Shown: positions 16,327-24,404 of the stretch, one piece after another | How positions within the stretch are numbered: position 1 is the first letter of the stretch | How the letters are laid out: every line of letters starts with the position of its first letter | NCBI RefSeq assembly: GCF_900091955.1 | Contig: NZ_FMDF01000135.1 | Coordinates: forward strand, 84,979 to 148,978 | Reading direction: 5' to 3' | Source of the DNA: Streptomyces sp. Ncost-T10-10d | GTDB taxonomy: Bacteria; Actinomycetota; Actinomycetes; Streptomycetales; Streptomycetaceae | Length of the DNA: 64,000 bases | The notes under the pieces: generated by a model | What the model saw: the letters and a program-made list of their open reading frames with translations, nothing else | What the model was told of the DNA's origin: nothing | The model's database searches: none | Position numbers and translations under genes: made by a program

Positions 16327-17709
16327 GTGGCCGCCGACAAGATCGACTCCATCGTCAGCCTGAGCAAGCGCCGTGGCTTCGTCTATCCCTGCAGTGAGAT
16401 CTACGGTGGCCAGCGCGCCGCCTGGGACTACGGGCCGCTGGGCGTCGAGCTGAAGGAGAACCTCAAGCGCCAGTGGTGGCGCTACATGGTCACCTCGCGC
16501 GAGGACGTGGTCGGACTCGACTCGTCGGTCATCCTGGCCCCCGAGGTCTGGGTGGCCTCCGGCCATGTCGCCACGTTCACCGATCCGCTGACCGAGTGCA
16601 CCTCCTGTCACAAGCGCTTCCGCGCCGACCACCTGGAGGAGGCGTACGAGGAGAAGCACGGCCACGCGCCCGCGAACGGCCTGGCCGAGCTCAACTGCCC
16701 CAACTGCGGCAACAAGGGCACCTTCACCGAGCCCAAGCAGTTCTCGGGTCTGCTCTCCACCCACCTCGGCCCGACCCAGGACTCCGGCTCGGTCGCCTAC
16801 CTGCGTCCCGAGACCGCCCAGGGCATCTTCACCAACTTCGGCCAGGTGCAGCAGACTTCGCGCAAGAAGCCGCCGTTCGGTATCGCCCAGATGGGCAAGT
16901 CCTTCCGGAACGAGATCACTCCGGGCAACTTCATCTTCCGCACCCGCGAGTTCGAGCAGATGGAGATGGAGTTCTTCGTCAAGCCGGGCGAGGACGAGAA
17001 GTGGCAGGAATACTGGATGGAGCAGCGCTGGAACTGGTACACCGGCCTGGGCCTGCGCGAGGAGAACATGCGGTGGTTCGAGCACCCGCAGGAGAAGCTC
17101 TCGCACTACTCCAAGCGCACCGCTGACATCGAGTACCGCTTCCGCTTCGGCGGCAGCGAGTGGGGCGAGCTGGAGGGTGTCGCCAACCGCACGGACTACG
17201 ACCTCAAGGCGCACTCCAAGGCCTCGGGCACGGACCTGTCCTTCTTCGACCAGGAGGCCGGCGAGCGCTGGACTCCGTACGTCATCGAGCCGGCAGCCGG
17301 TGTCGGCCGCGCGATGCTCGCCTTCCTCCTCGACGCCTACATCGAGGACGAGGCGCCCAACGCCAAGGGCGTCATGGAGAAGCGCACCGTGATGCGTCTC
17401 GACCCGCGCCTCGCGCCGGTCAAGGTCGCCGTCCTGCCGCTGTCCCGCAACCCGCAGCTGTCGCCGAAGGCCAAGGGCCTCGCGACCGACCTGCGGAAGA
17501 ACTGGAACATCGAGTTCGACGACGCGGGCGCCATCGGCCGCCGCTACCGTCGTCAGGACGAGATCGGTACGCCGTTCTGCGTCACCGTCGACTTCGACAC
17601 CCTCGACGACAACGCGGTGACCGTGCGTGAGCGCGACACCATGAAGCAGGAGCGCGTCTCCCTGGACCAGATCCAGGCCTACCTCGGCGCCCGGCTGCTG
17701 GGCTGCTGA
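16327..17709 (+). CDS. glyS: Glycyl-tRNA synthetase (alpha2 type)
   Basis: This 460-residue class II synthetase charges tRNA-Gly. It has the N-terminal catalytic core with GFVYPCSEIYGG, a CTSCHKRF/NCPNCG zinc-like insertion, motif 2 with SFRNEITPGNFIFRTREFEQ, and motif 3 with GVGRAMLAFLLDAY. RPETAQGIFTNF is diagnostic of this eukaryote/actinobacteria-type enzyme. The C-terminal anticodon-binding domain begins near LAPVKVAVLPL. GTG 16327 follows GAAGAGAG. A strong terminator follows. Confidence 0.97.
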   Translation: MAADKIDSIVSLSKRRGFVYPCSEIYGGQRAAWDYGPLGVELKENLKRQWWRYMVTSREDVVGLDSSVILAPEVWVASGHVATFTDPLTECTSCHKRFRADHLEEAYEEKHGHAPANGLAELNCPNCGNKGTFTEPKQFSGLLSTHLGPTQDSGSVAYLRPETAQGIFTNFGQVQQTSRKKPPFGIAQMGKSFRNEITPGNFIFRTREFEQMEMEFFVKPGEDEKWQEYWMEQRWNWYTGLGLREENMRWFEHPQEKLSHYSKRTADIEYRFRFGGSEWGELEGVANRTDYDLKAHSKASGTDLSFFDQEAGERWTPYVIEPAAGVGRAMLAFLLDAYIEDEAPNAKGVMEKRTVMRLDPRLAPVKVAVLPLSRNPQLSPKAKGLATDLRKNWNIEFDDAGAIGRRYRRQDEIGTPFCVTVDFDTLDDNAVTVRERDTMKQERVSLDQIQAYLGARLLGC

Positions 17710-17728
17710 CGCACCACGGTTTCACGGC

Positions 17729-17764
17729 GAAGCCCCCGGTTCCTCGTACGGAACCGGGGGCTTC
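17729..17764 (+). terminator. Terminator after glyS
   Basis: GAAGCCCCCGGTTCC (17729-17743) pairs perfectly with GGAACCGGGGGCTTC (17750-17764) around TCGTAC. It begins about 20 bp after the glyS stop. Confidence 0.9.
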
Positions 17765-17791
17765 GTTGCACACTGTCCACGCTGAGCAGTT

Positions 17792-17815
17792 GCGTCAACG
17801 CGTCAATGCGTCAAC
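17792..17815 (+). repeat. Three tandem GCGTCAAC units
   Basis: GCGTCAAC, GCGTCAAT and GCGTCAAC follow each other without gaps and end exactly where the AGGAGG ribosome site of the next gene begins. They may be binding sites for a regulator or part of the leader RNA. Confidence 0.7.
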
Positions 17816-17826
17816 AGGAGGCTCGG

Positions 17827-18030
17827 ATGACGTCCATGACCACGAGCAAGGTCAGCAGAGGGGATCAGCACGGCCGTGAACACGTCGTCCATGTACGGAA
17901 GTCGGGGATGCAGCGGCAGCTGAGCTGCGACACCTGCGGCTGGCGCAAGGGCGTCCAGTTCCTGCCCTGGCTCAAGGCCGAGGAACATCTCGCCGAGGTC
18001 CATCAGGCGACGGTCGACCCGACCGCCTGA
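17827..18030 (+). CDS. Small zinc-ribbon-like protein
   Basis: The 67-residue protein has a strong ribosome site (AGGAGG 17816-17821, five bases before ATG 17827). It contains CDTCGWRKGVQFLPWLKAEE followed by HLAEVH, a Cys-x2-Cys with two later His residues, which suggests a small C2H2-like zinc-binding fold. It has no signal peptide. Short proteins of this kind in actinobacteria are of unknown function; nucleic-acid binding is possible but not shown. Confidence 0.75.
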   Translation: MTSMTTSKVSRGDQHGREHVVHVRKSGMQRQLSCDTCGWRKGVQFLPWLKAEEHLAEVHQATVDPTA

Positions 18031-18233
18031 GCGGGCCGCCCGCGATCGCGACGCTTCACCCGGCCGTGCCGAAAACCGGATGCGGTGGCCGACGGGGCCG
18101 AGGTACGGTTCCGGCATGTCTTCGTTCTTCCAGATCTACGAGTGAGAGCGCGGCGGGTCCGACCACCCGCCGCCCATCGGATCGATTCCAGGTCGCTTCA
18201 GACCTCACTTCTCACCACGAATGGGAGAACGCC

Positions 18234-18503
18234 GTGGCCAAGAGCCGCAACAACCTCCTCGGTGTGGGCGGACAGCGCAAGAAGCTGTCCCGCGCCGAGC
18301 AGCAGGGCGCGGGCTCTGCGCGCAATGCCGACCGCAGGACGGCTGCCGAGCAGAAGCAGGAGCTGCTGCGCAAGATGCGTGAGCGCGCGCAGTCGGGACC
18401 GGCCTCCGCACAGGCCGCCGAGTCCGCCGCGCAGACCGGGCCGTCGTCGGACGACTCCGCGCAGCCGAGTACGTCCGAGCAGGACACCTCGGCACAGAGC
18501 TGA
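18234..18503 (+). CDS. Small basic DUF6243-like protein
   Basis: The 89-residue product begins MAKSRNNLLGVGGQRKKLSR, a basic segment I associate with the DUF6243 family of Streptomyces. An Arg/Gln/Glu-rich helix follows, then a Ser/Ala/Gln tail that is probably disordered. GTG 18234 is chosen because GGGAGAA lies just upstream and the family starts at this point, although the frame is open from 18066. The role is unknown. Confidence 0.75.
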   Translation: MAKSRNNLLGVGGQRKKLSRAEQQGAGSARNADRRTAAEQKQELLRKMRERAQSGPASAQAAESAAQTGPSSDDSAQPSTSEQDTSAQS

Positions 18504-18593
18504 CGCCCCTCACCACCCGTACGACCGTGGGCCCGGATCACCTGGAGTGATCCGGGCCCACGCCCTTGTCCGTGCCCCGTTGCCGCCCTGCGC

Positions 18594-20084
18594 TCACGCC
18601 ACCTTGCGCGGCAGCCGAAGACTCAGCAGCACCGTCAGCACGACCGCGGCCAGCTGCACCAGCAGCGTCACGGCCAGCGCGTCCCGCATCCCCGAGCCCG
18701 GGACCAGAGAGAGGAACAGCGTGCCGAGCGTGGCCACGCCCAGCGCCAGCGCCGCCTGCTGAGTCGTCGTCATCACCCCGCCGCCCACACCGGCACGCGC
18801 GGGCGGTACGTCGGAGAGCACGATGCGGAACAGCACGGGAAGTTGCAGCCCCTGCCCGAACCCCGCGATCGCGACCCCCGGCATCAACCCCAGCAGCCCG
18901 AGACCGGACCACTCACGCCACACGGTGAACGCCAGCACCAGCACGCCCACCCCTTGGATCAGCCCGCCGGCCGTCACGACCCGGCTGCCGTACCGCAGGA
19001 TCAGCCGCGGTCCCGCCAGTGACGCCACGAAGAAGGCCACCGCCATCGGGGCCATCGAGAGACCCGCTGCCGCCGGCCCCAGCTTCAGGCCCTGCTGCAG
19101 CGCCACCGCGATCACGAACATGAAGCCACCGAAGCCGATCGAGAACGGCACCACCAGCGCCAGCCCGCGCCGCAGCGAGTCCAGCCGCAGCAGGCTCGGC
19201 GGTACCAGAGGGGTCTGCCCGAGCCGGTCGGCCCGCTGTTCGACCCGGTAGAAGGCGTACGCGGCGAACGGGAACAGGGCCAGCGAGACCCAGGTCCACG
19301 CCGGCCAGCCCGCGGCGCGCCCCTCCGTCAACGGGGCGAGCAGCGTCACCAGTGACACGGTCAGCAGCACAGTGCCCGGTACGTCGATCGGCGCGGGCTT
19401 GTCGGAGCGGGTCTCCGGCACGGCGCGGGCGGCCAGGACCAGCCCCACCGCCGCCACCGGAACGTTCACGAGGAACACCGAACGCCAGCCCGCGCTCTCG
19501 CCGAACACCGACGACAGCGGCGCGGCGGCGACGAGCACCCCGCCGAGGATCTGGCCCGCGACCATGGAGAGCCCGGCCGTCGCCCCGTACAGGCTCATCG
19601 CCCGGGCCCGCCGGTGCCCGGACGTGGCCGCCTGAATGGTGGCGAGCACCTGCGGCAGCATCAGCGCCGCAGCGGCGCCCTGCGCCACCCGCGACCCGAC
19701 CAGCGTCCAGGCGTTCGGGGCGAGCCCGCAGGCGAGCGAGGTGATCCCGAAGGCGGCGATACCCAGCAGGAAGAGGCGGCGCCGCCCGGCCATGTCGCCG
19801 AGCCGGCCGCCGAGGACGAGCAGTACGGCATAGGCGAGGCCGTAGCCCGCGACGACCAGTTCGAGCAGCGCAGGGCCCGCGTTCAGATCATGGTCGATCG
19901 TCGGCAGGGCGACATTCACGATGAAGAAGTCGATGAGCGGCAGCGCAGCGCCGAGGAGCACGGTGAACAGGCCGAGTGCGCCGAGCACCGGAGTGGGGTG
20001 GTCGTGCCGCACCACTCGGGCGGCGGTAGCGGATGTCTGTGTCCGTACAGTTGATTCACTCACCTCACCGAGCATCGTCGCCAT
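18594..20084 (-). CDS. MFS drug-type exporter (DHA2, 14 helices)
   Basis: This 496-residue transporter contains DFFIVNVALPTIDHDLNAG (motif D1 region), GGRLGDMAGRRRLFLLG (motif A) and GSRVAQGAAAALMLPQVLATI (motif B/C). About 14 hydrophobic segments mark it as DHA2-like. ATG 20084 or ATG 20075 is the probable start. The upstream DNA carries repeated CTGGTAC elements and runs into a divergent XRE-family regulator gene, which probably represses this exporter. The substrate is not deducible. Confidence 0.92.
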   Translation of the reverse strand: MATMLGEVSESTVRTQTSATAARVVRHDHPTPVLGALGLFTVLLGAALPLIDFFIVNVALPTIDHDLNAGPALLELVVAGYGLAYAVLLVLGGRLGDMAGRRRLFLLGIAAFGITSLACGLAPNAWTLVGSRVAQGAAAALMLPQVLATIQAATSGHRRARAMSLYGATAGLSMVAGQILGGVLVAAAPLSSVFGESAGWRSVFLVNVPVAAVGLVLAARAVPETRSDKPAPIDVPGTVLLTVSLVTLLAPLTEGRAAGWPAWTWVSLALFPFAAYAFYRVEQRADRLGQTPLVPPSLLRLDSLRRGLALVVPFSIGFGGFMFVIAVALQQGLKLGPAAAGLSMAPMAVAFFVASLAGPRLILRYGSRVVTAGGLIQGVGVLVLAFTVWREWSGLGLLGLMPGVAIAGFGQGLQLPVLFRIVLSDVPPARAGVGGGVMTTTQQAALALGVATLGTLFLSLVPGSGMRDALAVTLLVQLAAVVLTVLLSLRLPRKVA

Positions 20085-20090
20085 CTCAGC

Positions 20091-20120
20091 CTGGTACCAG
20101 AGTGTCTTTATCCTGGTACA
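20091..20120. promoter_or_regulatory. CTGGTAC operator pair
   Basis: The perfect 10-bp palindrome CTGGTACCAG lies at 20091-20100, and CTGGTAC recurs at 20113-20119, 22 bp away. They sit between the divergent MFS and XRE genes, where a local repressor would bind. Confidence 0.6.
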
Positions 20121-20164
20121 AGCAGCACCTGGCAGAGCGCCGGGCCGTTCGGCACGCTGGAGAT

Positions 20165-21079
20165 ATGACGACGATGGCAAGCGAGTTGTCCGACGTACGC
20201 GAGGTGCCCAGGACACCGGCTCCGAAGAGCCCCGAGCCTTCCGAGCCCGACGTCCGGCGGCATGAACTCGCGGACTTCCTGCGCAGCCGCCGCGAGCGGA
20301 TCACCCCGGAGCAGGTCGGTCTGCCCCGAGGCCGCCGTCGGCGCACCCCCGGGCTGCGCCGTGAGGAGGTCGCCCAGCTCTCCGCCGTCGGGGTCACCTG
20401 GTACACCTGGCTGGAACAGGCCCGCGACATCCAGGTCTCGCCCCAGGTGCTCGACGCCCTCGCCCGTGCCCTGCTGCTCGACCGCAGCGAGCGCAGCCAT
20501 CTCTTCTCGCTCGCCGGTGCCGTCGACCCGTCGCCCGGTGCGGACTGCCCGAGCGTCACCCCGGCGCTGCGCGAGATGCTGCGGCAACTGGACCCCCTCC
20601 CGGCCTGCATCCAGAACAGCCGGTACGACATCCTCGCGTACAACCGGACCTACGGACGGTTGCTCTGCGACCTGGACGCCGTCCACCCCGATGACCGCAA
20701 CTGCATGATCCTCTCCTACACCAACGCGGACTGGCGCGCCGCCGTCGTCGACCTCCCCGAGATGAACCGGCTGATGGCCGCCAAGTTCCGCGGGGCGATG
20801 GCCGGGCATCTGGCCGAGCCCGCCTGGAAGGCGCTCCTGGGGCGGCTGGAGGCGGCCTCGCCGGAATTCCGGGAGATCTGGGCGCGGCACGAGGTGGTGG
20901 GCCCCGGCGGCCGGACCAAGATCTTCCGCAACGCCCATGTCGGACTGCTCCGCCTCGACCACACCGACCTGTGGCTCGGCCCGTCGTCCGGGCCGCGCAT
21001 GGTGACGTACGTCCCCGCCGACGACGAGACCGCACAACGGCTGCAGCGCCTTCAGGCCCTGGAACTCGCCGACGCCTGA
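20165..21079 (+). CDS. XRE-family regulator with MmyB-like domain
   Basis: This 304-residue protein has an N-terminal helix-turn-helix (ADFLRSRRERITPEQ, then TPGLRREEVAQLSAVGVTWYTWLEQ), with the family-typical LRREEVA and WYTWLEQ. A MmyB-like ligand-binding domain (about 120-300) includes PACIQNSRYDILAYN, a pattern often tied to fatty-acid or small-molecule sensing. ATG 20165 is used; ATG 20174 is a close alternative. It is divergent from the MFS exporter and is its likely repressor. Its last 28 bases overlap the 3' end of the second, convergent exporter gene. Confidence 0.9.
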   Translation: MTTMASELSDVREVPRTPAPKSPEPSEPDVRRHELADFLRSRRERITPEQVGLPRGRRRRTPGLRREEVAQLSAVGVTWYTWLEQARDIQVSPQVLDALARALLLDRSERSHLFSLAGAVDPSPGADCPSVTPALREMLRQLDPLPACIQNSRYDILAYNRTYGRLLCDLDAVHPDDRNCMILSYTNADWRAAVVDLPEMNRLMAAKFRGAMAGHLAEPAWKALLGRLEAASPEFREIWARHEVVGPGGRTKIFRNAHVGLLRLDHTDLWLGPSSGPRMVTYVPADDETAQRLQRLQALELADA

Positions 21080-22542
21080 TCCTGATCCCCGGCGGGGACA
21101 CCCGTCGGCGCCTCCAGCCGCTGCGCGGTACGTTGTGCCGTCTCCAGCGCCCAGCGCCCACTGGTCAGCGCCCCCACCAGCAGGACGCACAGCCCGCACC
21201 CGGCGAGGATCCACCAGGCAGGTTTGCTCGCGTCCACGAAGGCGGCCGCGTACTCGGCGCCGCGCGGCGAACCGGTACCGGCCACGCCCGCTGCCAGCAC
21301 CGCGCCGATGACGGCGACGCCGAGCGTTCCACCGATCTGCCGGCTGGTCGAGGCGACCGCCGCCGCCACACCGGCCTGTGAGCGCGGCATCCCGGAGACG
21401 GCCGTGTTGGTGATCGGCGCGTTCACCATGCCGAAGCCGAGACCGAACAGCACATAGCCGGTGAACAGCAGGACGTCGTCCGTCTCCGCGTCGAACGCGG
21501 CGAACAACAGCCCGCACGCCGTCATGGCCACGCCCGCCACCAGGAGCGACAGCCGCGGCCCCCGGCTGCCGACGAGCCGGCCCGACAGAGGTGCGCAGAC
21601 AAAGGTCAGGGCCGCCATCGGCAGCATGTACAGACCGGCGTGCAGTGCGCTCAGCCCGCGCACGTTCTGCAGATAGAGGGTGTTGAGGAAGAGGAATCCG
21701 CTCAGCGCGGCGAAGGCGCAGACCGCTATGACGGTGGCCCCGCTGAACGGGGCGCTGCGGAAGAAGCGCAGATCGATCAGGGGCTCGGCACGCCGCCGCT
21801 CGTACAGCAGCAGCCCGATCAGGGAGCAACCGGCGAGCGCGGCGAACACCAGGATCCGCGGCGAGTCCCAGCCCTCCGAGGGCGCCTCGATGATCGCGTA
21901 CGTCAGCGAACCGAGCAGCCCGATCACCAGCAGTTGCCCGACCGGGTCGGGGCGGCGCGGCTTCGGGGCGCGGGACTCGGGGACGTACCGCCAGGTGAGC
22001 AGCAGCGCGACGAGACCGACCGGCAGATTGATCCAGAAGATGGACCGCCAGCCGACCGAGTCCACCAGAAGGCCGCCGATCACCGGGCCCGCCGCCATGG
22101 AGATGCCGACGACACCGCCCCACACCCCGATGGCGCGGGCCCGCTCGCGCGGGTCGGTGAAGGTGTTGGTGATGATCGACATCGCGACGGGGTTGAGCAT
22201 CGAGCCGCCCACCGCCTGCACCATCCGGAACGCCACCAGCGACTCCAGGTTCGGCGCCAGGGAGCAGAGCACCGAACCGAGGGTGAAGAGGACGAGCCCG
22301 ATCTTGAAGATCTTCCGGCGCCCTATCCGGTCGGCGGTGGAGCCCGAGAGCATCAGCAGCGAGGCGAGGACGAGAGTGTAGGCGTCGATCGTCCACTGCA
22401 TGCCCGCGACGGTGGCGTGCAGTTCCCTCTGCATGGAGGGCAGGGCGACATTGAGGACGGTGTTGTCGAGACTGACGATCAGCAGACTCATGCAGCAGAT
22501 CGCCAGCACCAGCTGCCGTCGACGAGGGCTCAGCTCGGGCAT
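21052..22542 (-). CDS. MFS exporter (EmrB/QacA type)
   Basis: The 496-residue transporter has LIVSLDNTVLNVALPSMQRE (motif D1), GSTADRIGRRKIFKIGLVLF (motif A) and RMVQAVGGSMLNPVAMSII, with about 14 helices, so it is a DHA2 drug:proton antiporter. The upstream region has GTTAACTAAC near 22558-22567, which may be an operator, but no regulator gene is adjacent on that side. Its 3' end overlaps the convergent XRE gene by 28 bp. Confidence 0.92.
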   Translation of the reverse strand: MPELSPRRRQLVLAICCMSLLIVSLDNTVLNVALPSMQRELHATVAGMQWTIDAYTLVLASLLMLSGSTADRIGRRKIFKIGLVLFTLGSVLCSLAPNLESLVAFRMVQAVGGSMLNPVAMSIITNTFTDPRERARAIGVWGGVVGISMAAGPVIGGLLVDSVGWRSIFWINLPVGLVALLLTWRYVPESRAPKPRRPDPVGQLLVIGLLGSLTYAIIEAPSEGWDSPRILVFAALAGCSLIGLLLYERRRAEPLIDLRFFRSAPFSGATVIAVCAFAALSGFLFLNTLYLQNVRGLSALHAGLYMLPMAALTFVCAPLSGRLVGSRGPRLSLLVAGVAMTACGLLFAAFDAETDDVLLFTGYVLFGLGFGMVNAPITNTAVSGMPRSQAGVAAAVASTSRQIGGTLGVAVIGAVLAAGVAGTGSPRGAEYAAAFVDASKPAWWILAGCGLCVLLVGALTSGRWALETAQRTAQRLEAPTGVPAGDQDQASASSRA

Positions 22543-22612
22543 ACATGGATAGTACGGTTAACTAACGAACTCTGCCGACGTGCCGCTCCGTGCCGTACGC
22601 GACAATGGAGCA

Positions 22613-23761
22613 ATGACCACGCTCGCCCCTTCGCTCCCGCTGCTCCGGATCGGCCCCCACACGGTGCAGCCGCCGGTGGTGCTCGCCCCCATGGCCGGCA
22701 TCACCAACGCCCCGTTCCGCACCCTGTGCCGGGAGTTCTCCGGCGGCAAGGGGCTGTTCGTCAGCGAGATGATCACCACGCGGGCGCTGGTCGAGCGCAA
22801 TGAGAAGACCATGCAGCTCATCCACTTCGACGCGAGCGAGACCCCGCGCTCGATCCAGCTGTACGGAGTGGACCCGGTCACCGTCGGCAAGGCCGTCCGC
22901 ATGATCGTCGACGAGAACCTCGCCGACCACATCGACCTGAACTTCGGCTGCCCGGTTCCCAAGGTGACCCGCAAGGGCGGCGGCTCGGCGCTCCCGTACA
23001 AGCGGCCGCTGCTGCGCGCGATCCTCAACCAGGCGGTCTCCAACGCGGGTGATCTGCCGGTCACCATCAAGATGCGCAAGGGTATCGACGACGACCACAT
23101 CACCTACCTCGACGCCGGCCGGATCGCGGTCGAGGAGGGTGTCACGGCCGTCGCCCTGCACGGCAGGACGGCCGCGCAGCACTACGGCGGCACCGCGGAC
23201 TGGGAAGCCATCGCCCGCCTCAAGGAGCACGTCCCGGAGATCCCCGTCCTCGGCAACGGCGACATCTGGTGCGCGGACGACGCCCGCCGGATGATGCGCG
23301 AGACCGGCTGCGACGGCGTGGTCGTGGGCCGGGGCTGCCTGGGCCGCCCCTGGCTCTTCGGCGACCTGGTGAGCGCGTTCGAGGGTACGGAGACGAGGCG
23401 GGCGCCGGCGCTCCGGGAGGTTGCCACCGTCATGCTGAGGCACGCGACGCTGCTGGGGGAGTGGATCGGTGACGAGACGCGTGGCGTGATCGACTTCCGC
23501 AAGCATGTCGCCTGGTACCTCAAGGGCTTCTCGGTCGGCTCCGAGATGCGCAAGAAGCTGGCGGTCACCTCGTCGCTGGAGGAGTTGGGCGGTCAGCTGC
23601 AGGAGCTGGACCTGGATCAGCCGTGGCCGGACGGCGCCGACGGGCCGCGCGGGCGCACCTCGGGCAACAACCGGGTGGTCCTGCCGGACGGCTGGCTGAA
23701 GGACCCGTACGACTGCGCGGGTGTGAGCGCCGACGCGGAGCTGGACACCTCGGGCGGCTGA
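22613..23761 (+). CDS. dus: tRNA-dihydrouridine synthase
   Basis: This flavoenzyme reduces specific uridines in the tRNA D loop. The 382-residue protein has LAPMAGITNAPFR (FMN binding), the catalytic Cys in NFGCPVPKVTRKGGGSALP, KMRKGIDDDH, and the FMN phosphate loop GNGDIWCADDA and VGRGCLGRPWLF. The C-terminal helical domain binds tRNA. It is of the DusB type. ATG 22613 has GGAG only two bases upstream, so the leader may be very short. Confidence 0.95.
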   Translation: MTTLAPSLPLLRIGPHTVQPPVVLAPMAGITNAPFRTLCREFSGGKGLFVSEMITTRALVERNEKTMQLIHFDASETPRSIQLYGVDPVTVGKAVRMIVDENLADHIDLNFGCPVPKVTRKGGGSALPYKRPLLRAILNQAVSNAGDLPVTIKMRKGIDDDHITYLDAGRIAVEEGVTAVALHGRTAAQHYGGTADWEAIARLKEHVPEIPVLGNGDIWCADDARRMMRETGCDGVVVGRGCLGRPWLFGDLVSAFEGTETRRAPALREVATVMLRHATLLGEWIGDETRGVIDFRKHVAWYLKGFSVGSEMRKKLAVTSSLEELGGQLQELDLDQPWPDGADGPRGRTSGNNRVVLPDGWLKDPYDCAGVSADAELDTSGG

Positions 23762-23832
23762 TTGCGCTCCCCGGGGCCCCGACAGGGGTCCGACGGGGCC
23801 CTCCACGGCTACCCCGGCCCTCAGGGGCCTTC

Positions 23833-23869
23833 AAGAGGCACGCGGCATCACAGGCACCGCGTGCCTCTT
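23833..23869 (+). terminator. Terminator after dus
   Basis: AAGAGGCACGCGG (23833-23845) pairs perfectly with CCGCGTGCCTCTT (23857-23869) around an 11-base loop, with a short pyrimidine run after it. Confidence 0.85.
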
Positions 23870-24404
23870 CCTTTGCCTCGCTCATCTGAGCACTTTATTG
23901 AGCCGGGTTCGGTGATATTCGGCCACAGGTGAGCCTTGATGCGCCCACACGAGATACCGCGCGTCGAATCCGCTCACGTTCGGCTGCATCTTGATGATCA
24001 AAGGGTGACCATCAGTCGCCTCCAGCCCGTCCGGATGGTGACATCTGAGCGCTGATCGTAGAGTGATTCTCGCCACCCTGAGAAGCGCGTCGCTCAAATG
24101 AGCGCCAATTCGTGAGCTGCACTTCTCAAATGGTGGCACTGGGTGCCAAAGGGCTTCACTTTGATCGATCGACGCTTCCACTGCGCTGCGTGGTCGACTC
24201 GGGGGCTTCTGGTTGCACTGAGTGCTTGTTCGTTCAAGAGGTGAAGGCATCCTTCGATCGAGGGACAGGCCAGGTCACTTTCGATCTGCTGGCGGACGGG
24301 TGGTTGAGGCCTCATGACGCGCAAGTGGACGTACCCAGACACCTTCGATCTGGGTATGTTCCTCGCCGTCAGGGCAGCCACAGCGTCCTCGAGGAGTCGA
24401 GACC
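23870..24404. other. Intergenic region of lower GC, no clear gene
   Basis: This stretch has visibly lower GC than its surroundings. The longest open frames in it (for example minus 23882-24250) lack the third-position GC expected of local genes, and I recognise no product. CCCAGA (24334-24339) and TCTGGG (24349-24354) form a small inverted repeat just before TATGTT, in the probable ppdK promoter. Confidence 0.5.

Noticed and set aside
20108..22546. 812-codon minus-strand frame spanning two genes
   Set aside because: It runs antisense through the XRE gene and out of frame through the MFS gene; its composition is not protein-like.
23882..24250. 122-codon minus-strand ORF in the ppdK upstream gap
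   Set aside because: Its codon third positions are not GC-rich, there is no ribosome site, and no family was recognised. It is kept only as part of the odd block.
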